Origin: a bacterium | GTDB lineage: Bacteria > Bacteroidota > Bacteroidia > Flavobacteriales > Schleiferiaceae | Direction: 5' to 3' | Length of the DNA stretch: 64,000 nt | Assembly: GCA_016125155.1 (NCBI GenBank) | Contig: WGMI01000010.1 | Location: 1-64,000 of the forward strand | Shown here: positions 61,301 through 64,000 of the stretch, in pieces | How positions within the stretch are numbered: position 1 is the first letter of the stretch | Layout: every line of letters starts with the position of its first letter | The notes under the pieces: generated by a model | The model's input: only the letters and a program-made list of their open reading frames with translations | The model's database searches: none | What the model was told of the DNA's origin: nothing | Program-made: the position numbers and the translations under genes

Positions 61301-61554
61301 AGGAGGGACTCAAACTCTTCCCCAACCCCGCCCGCGACTACTGTTCAGTCGAACTGGAACTGTCCTCTCGCTCCCATGTTTATTTGAGCGTGATTGATCT
61401 TAACGGACGCGTGGTGCGACAGGTAGAGCTCAAAGGTCTGGCGGCCGGTGCCCACCGTCTGCCCGTGGACGTGGCCGGTCTGTCGACGGGGGTCTACGTT
61501 GTCAAGGCCCAAGCGGGTTCTCTGAAAAAGACCGGACGGTTGGTGGTGCGCTAA
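58390..61554 (+). CDS. Secreted BNR/sialidase-like beta-propeller protein with T9SS sorting domain
   Basis: The protein has 1054 residues. A signal peptide (VGGVLLGVSLGSLAWFV) is followed by ERGPDNYGGRTRTLYIDP, a start pattern of Bacteroidota BNR-repeat proteins. Asp-box motifs TVNGGSSW, STDNGQTF, RTDDGGASW, TKDRGLSW and SSNNGFTW point to a beta-propeller as in Vps10/sialidase/xyloglucanase-type folds. The C-terminus is a type-A sorting domain (LFPNPARDY...LSTGVYVVKA). No sialidase catalytic set is evident, so an enzymatic role is not claimed. ATG 58378 is also possible; 58390 fits the signal peptide better. Confidence 0.85.
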   Translation: MKKSIVGGVLLGVSLGSLAWFVVPQKPAEPTYTPRTAAQRNAESAKGSAEWLHRLRANQETGEINTADVLAARAALEQGQSFKQSGVLNLVWEERGPDNYGGRTRTLYIDPSNPQFMLTGSVSGGLYRTVNGGSSWQIVDNDAPNNAVTSVIRAGNGDLYYGTGEGMHYFASGTGTGGIIGGGIFKSTDNGQTFSSLTATVPQPNSNSTEWAAISFLGADPNNGQRIYAATNRGLRRTDDGGASWVNPISGGSGVGQATDMTVSPSGAVWMKLGAAVWYSPNGDDGSFALVGGGLPPNGGRSRIAVSPTNEDVVFVCNVTGAGGLGTIYQTKDRGLSWNLVAQGTSNFNPMNNQGDYDLLLTVDPKDEDRIIVGGVELWEWSATGGWVQIHSRFDSPNNPFYVHVDQHEGVFHPTNPNILYVTNDGGIFRSSNNGFTWDRVNNNYISLQLYSAFGNDLGQFIGGSQDNGTIGILGTGNTPKAGVRTPGINYQVSANGTATLDGDGGYVAVSQLNPNMLFKEMQYGILGRSFTGGEIFSSFYDFPRMDPTYISGGITAAFSEFVTPFELWESYDDPFSTDSVYFKAEKALEALGFATPADTASRGIIPLPQPAASFVVPSFKVTHGPLVLTSDASGNLTGDGSGTFNPTTGQFVARFNQYFALEVIATCDVRYDPGDVVGVTSLINENSFNYTVTQTLVSGDSVRLQDPQQSIFAIGLRSRTLTGQSQLYGGLWITRRAHDISTDRPEWFQIYTPAAGNTITAIAIAEDGNTIFCGVSNGQLIRISNLSSSRDFASCDVSSATRTTTQATAGQWSNRTITDIAIDPNNANRVLVTLGNYGNTTNVFFSSNALGTTPTFTSRQGNLPAMPCYSGLLHIFDGAVALVGTDYGVFSTDNINSTSPVWTKEENGLADVPVFSIHQANNKRLSWDGDTLYSGTITLGTHGRGFVQSTTLRQPNAFSTPEVPVAQKAEEGLKLFPNPARDYCSVELELSSRSHVYLSVIDLNGRVVRQVELKGLAAGAHRLPVDVAGLSTGVYVVKAQAGSLKKTGRLVVR

Positions 61555-61577
61555 ACGCCCGCTTCTTCTTTGAGTAG

Positions 61578-61608
61578 AAAAGGCCCTCGATCTCGGGGGC
61601 CTTTTTTT
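61578..61608 (+). terminator. Rho-independent terminator after the BNR-repeat gene
   Basis: Stem AAAGGCCC/GGGCCTTT (61578-61585 with 61597-61604), GC-rich loop, then a run of seven Ts, 24 bases after the stop. Confidence 0.88.
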
Positions 61609-61708
61609 GGTGATAGACTCCCTTCGCGGATTCTGGGTGCACAGGGCAAGGATTTTGGGGTACCAAAACTTTGGAAAAAGCAAGGTCTCCTCAACGTTCC
61701 ATCAAATT

Positions 61709-61792
61709 ATCATCCTATTTCCGCATTCTGGATAGGGATAAAGCGGGAAGTCAAGAGAATAAAGGATTATTCCGACGAAAATTGTAGTCCAG
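61709..61792. repeat. Dispersed ~85-nt repeat, copy B
   Basis: Begins with an imperfect hairpin (ATCCTAT at 61712-61718 against ATAGGGAT at 61732-61739, around TTCCGCATTCTGG) and ends with GACGAAAATTGTAGTCC. It aligns along its length with copy C and at both ends with copy A at 2849. Confidence 0.55.
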
Positions 61793-61806
61793 ACGTCGGC
61801 CCTAGT

Positions 61807-61893
61807 CTTCATCCCCCTTCCGAACTCTGGAAATGGTATAATACTGGAGGTTAATAAAATAAAAGTTTCTTTCGTTGAAGATTGTCGTCTCCA
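61807..61893. repeat. Dispersed ~85-nt repeat, copy C
   Basis: Aligned with copy B at a 98-bp offset: shared TCATCC, CCGAACTCTGGA/CCGCATTCTGGA, AATAAA and GAAGATTGTCGTC/GAAAATTGTAGTC blocks. The hairpin stem is weaker than in A and B, suggesting decay. Confidence 0.55.
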
Positions 61894-62016
61894 CCACAGC
61901 CCCAATCCACACCCTATATTCCCTATTCGACCATGAGAAAATCCCGAGGCCTAGGAGGATCCGATGATGTACCTCAATACGAACCGACCCATCTCTAAAC
62001 AAACCCAACCCCAAGG

Positions 62017-62340
62017 CTAGGAGTCTTCCAAACCAGCTCTGCGATGGACATCCAACAAAAAATCGCGCTCCAACTCCAGCCTCGCCTTTTCTCTTTTCAA
62101 CGATTCAATATCTTATTCTGTAGTGGATTGTCTACGCTTCGAATCGGAAGAAATACCCTCCGCTGTGTCCAAAACTTGTTGTTTCCAATAGAGCAGGGTG
62201 GTCACTTCCACGCGATATCGCGCGGCGATGGCCTCGACTGGCTCCTTTTCTTTGAGTACTTCGATGACGGCTTGAGCTTTGATTTTGTTGGAAAAGGCAG
62301 AATCGTTCAAGAGGAGTGTTTTGGTTTGTTTATCGCTCAA
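62017..62340 (-). pseudogene. IS3-type transposase OrfA remnant
   Basis: The minus strand encodes an HTH-like segment IKAQAVIEVLKEKEPVEAIAARY and YWKQQVLDTAEG, as in OrfA of IS3-family elements. A TAA at 62113-62115 interrupts the frame, which then continues with a coiled-coil-like stretch (IESLKREKARLELERDFLL) to a TAG at 62017. No OrfB catalytic domain and no terminal inverted repeats were found, and the first possible start is a TTG. It looks like a dead fragment of an insertion sequence. Confidence 0.65.
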
Positions 62341-62345
62341 AGAAG

Positions 62346-62384
62346 GGCCTTAGACAGTCATCGAAAGGCCATAGACAGTCATCG
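62346..62384. repeat. Two copies of a 21-bp tandem repeat
   Basis: GGCC[T/A]TAGACAGTCATCG occurs twice (62346-62363 and 62367-62384) with a 21-bp period, at the start side of the transposase remnant. It could be a scar of the insertion. Confidence 0.5.
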
Positions 62385-62465
62385 CCACAGGATTGAGATT
62401 TTTAACGCTCCGGCTCCCGCTGTGAAGGTCCAGTGCCCTAATCGAAAAAGACACAACGCTATCCA

Positions 62466-63818
62466 TCAAAACATGAAAAAGGCCACCAACCATGAAATTA
62501 CAAAAAAGAGCGGTGGTCCCACGAGACTGAAATAGGTACCAGAGACCTGAAAGTCCCGCTGACCCACCAAACCCGTGCTGAATGCAATGGCATTGGGTGG
62601 GGTCGAAACGGGCAAATAGAGCGCGCAAGAGGTCGTTAAGGCAATGGCGATGGGCAACGCCAATCCGTAGGGCGCGGGCAGACCTGAAACGAGCGGAATC
62701 ATCAGAGCCGAAGCGGCTGTATTGGACATGATGTTGCTCAAGGCCAAGGCCAAAACGATCAGCACAAAGGCGAGGAGCCACAAGGGCAAGTGCAGCGAAT
62801 CCAACTTCGACAAGACTTCCTTCGCCAAGCCCACATCCACCAAAGCCCGCCCCAGGGCCAATCCTCCGGCCACCAACATAAGCGAATCCCAGGGCAGCCC
62901 GCGTACTTCTTCGGCCGAGACCACCCGAGAAAGCGTTAACAGTACGATGGGCACTGCGGAGGTGGCCGCCAATGGGATGCCGTGTAAGGACTCTGTGCTC
63001 CACAGAACCACGGTGGCTAAAAACGTCAACAGCACCACCCTGCGCTCCTTTTGACCGAATTTGGGCTCTTCTCCCTTTTGATCCAGAATACCCTGAATTT
63101 CATCTGCCTCAAAGTTCAATCCATTGCGCAGGTAGCGCCGACCGAGGTAGCGCGCAAATCCCATGACCAGCACAAACGCCAAAGGCAAGCCAAAGAGCAT
63201 CCATTCGGCGAAATTCAACTCAACACCGATGTCCTTGAGGGCGCCAACGGCAATGGCATTGGGGGCGCTGCCAATAATGGTCGCGATTCCTCCAACCGAA
63301 GCTGCTGCCGGAATACCAATCAAAATGCTCTTGCTCAACGGATCGTTCTCCGAGCGTGCATGCAATAAAGGCAACACACTGGAAATCATCATGGCGGTGG
63401 TGGCGGTGTTCGACATAAACGAACTGGCTAAGGCAGTGAGCAGCATAAGTCCCGTGAGCAGTGCCTCGGGTTTGTGGCCGAATCTGCGCAGGGCAAATCG
63501 AAACAAATCGCGATCGAGCCCGACGCTTTTCATGCCTTGGGCCAAAAAGAACCCCCCGAGCAAGAGCCAGATGACATCACTGGTCCAGGTACTTACATAA
63601 GGCTCGACATCCTTGGGCTCAGGAAGAAAAAAATCGGAACCGAGCACGAAGACCAAATAGGCGATGATGAAAATTCCCACCGCAAACGGAGGAATGGCTT
63701 CGGTGAGCCACAAACCCACCGAAAGCAACAACAAAAACAACACGTAGTTGATGGCCGGACCCTGATCGCTAAACGCGAAGAAATAGGCCAAAATTCCCGG
63801 CGAGGACAAAATTGCCAA
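62466..63818 (-). CDS. DASS-family sodium:dicarboxylate/sulfate symporter (SLC13-like)
   Basis: This 450-residue polytopic transporter has the two inverted-repeat signature motifs SNTATTAMM and SNTAASALM, the paired IIGSAPNAIA and VSTPPNAIA loops, and the early LTEAIPPFAVG. The family takes up dicarboxylates or sulfate with Na+; the substrate cannot be decided. Sulfate uptake would suit a sulfated polymer, but this is inference. No ATG fits the start: TTG 63818 is the first usual codon, while the frame stays open to 63869, so the N-terminus is uncertain. Confidence 0.85.
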   Translation of the reverse strand: MAILSSPGILAYFFAFSDQGPAINYVLFLLLLSVGLWLTEAIPPFAVGIFIIAYLVFVLGSDFFLPEPKDVEPYVSTWTSDVIWLLLGGFFLAQGMKSVGLDRDLFRFALRRFGHKPEALLTGLMLLTALASSFMSNTATTAMMISSVLPLLHARSENDPLSKSILIGIPAAASVGGIATIIGSAPNAIAVGALKDIGVELNFAEWMLFGLPLAFVLVMGFARYLGRRYLRNGLNFEADEIQGILDQKGEEPKFGQKERRVVLLTFLATVVLWSTESLHGIPLAATSAVPIVLLTLSRVVSAEEVRGLPWDSLMLVAGGLALGRALVDVGLAKEVLSKLDSLHLPLWLLAFVLIVLALALSNIMSNTAASALMIPLVSGLPAPYGLALPIAIALTTSCALYLPVSTPPNAIAFSTGLVGQRDFQVSGTYFSLVGPPLFFVISWLVAFFMF

Positions 63819-64000
63819 GAAAGGTGGAAGTGTTGAATAAATGCCTGAATTGGCGGGGCTTATAGTTCTTTAGCGCCCACCACCGGCTGTCGTTGTCTGC
63901 CATGCCCGAAAGCTACTGCATCGGATCAAGGCAAGACCCTGTCCAAAATCAGTTTCTGCTCTGGAGGGGTGGCTACAAACTCTTTTGAATGGCCTGCTCG
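63819..64000. other. End-of-window region, no supported gene
   Basis: A short minus-strand frame starts at ATG 63903 and runs out of frame into the transporter start, so it may be chance or a sign of a frameshift in the transporter N-terminus. Nothing else is recognisable. Confidence 0.4.

Larger units (their letters stand above)
61609..62016. other. Intergenic region with two tandem dispersed-repeat copies
   Basis: About 400 bases without a credible gene. They hold two ~85-nt repeat copies and then sequence leading into the transposase remnant. Short frames on both strands repeat a Pro-Tyr-Pro-Glu-type motif only because the DNA repeat is translated; none has a start and composition typical of a gene. 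Confidence 0.6.

Noticed and set aside
62044-62535. 163-codon plus-strand frame over the IS remnant
   Set aside because: Opposite the transposase remnant and transporter end; no domain seen.

Overview
The window is a chromosomal segment of a Bacteroidota bacterium, probably near Flavobacteriales or Saprospiria; I cannot place it more finely. The evidence is: type IX secretion (T9SS) C-terminal sorting domains on three large proteins or fragments; many exact TAnnTTTG -7 promoter elements a short distance upstream of genes; starts that lack Shine-Dalgarno sequences; a fused MurF-alanine racemase; DUF4271, GWxTD, YtxJ and S41 neighbourhoods typical of the phylum. The DNA looks GC-rich for Flavobacteriales. 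No rRNA, tRNA, CRISPR array or prophage was seen.

Layout. (1) 1-2790: the end of one T9SS cargo gene and a complete 827-residue T9SS cargo protein with four related E-set/starch-binding-like modules, each gene followed by a strong terminator. (2) 2790-3280: an intergenic stretch with one copy of an ~85-nt dispersed repeat. (3) 3281-29092, all on the minus strand and read from a promoter near 29150: a ~26-kb surface-polysaccharide operon of 24 genes, mostly joined by ATGA-type overlaps. It encodes Wza-like export, a Wzc-like tyrosine kinase, Wzx flippase, Wzy/O-antigen-ligase-like polymerase, an initiating PglC-like phosphoglycosyl transferase, three GT4 glycosyltransferases, nucleotide-sugar enzymes (WbpA/WbpB/WbpD-like, a 2-epimerase, PglE/PglD-like), a PIG-L deacetylase, a formyltransferase-like protein, five different sulfotransferases and two polysaccharide-lyase-like proteins. 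The gene content predicts a sulfated, uronic-acid and amino-sugar containing exopolysaccharide. (4) 29217-31459: glutaryl-CoA dehydrogenase-like enzyme and a tandem universal stress protein. (5) 31546-36439 (+): DUF4271, hemD, rnpA, S41 protease and an O-antigen-ligase-like membrane protein. (6) 36330-43824 (-): a second glycan operon starting with thymidine kinase and MurF-Alr, followed by a flippase, GT2, a WecA/TagO-like transferase and another ligase-like protein whose end overlaps the convergent one by 110 bp. (7) 43904-58199: housekeeping and envelope genes (TrkA, cystathionine synthase/lyase, ValS, three paralogous lipoproteins, RlmB, GWxTD protein, BamA-like protein, Ung, YtxJ, LipA). 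(8) 58390-64000: a 1054-residue BNR-repeat T9SS protein, two more copies of the dispersed repeat, a dead IS3-type transposase fragment and a DASS-family anion transporter.

How it fits together. The large operon has most of the parts of a Wzx/Wzy-type pathway (initiation, assembly, flipping, polymerisation, Wzc/Wza export) plus an unusually rich tailoring set. The best candidate for an undescribed system is the sulfated exopolysaccharide locus: five sulfotransferases of different subfamilies with heparinase-like and lyase-like enzymes in the same transcription unit.
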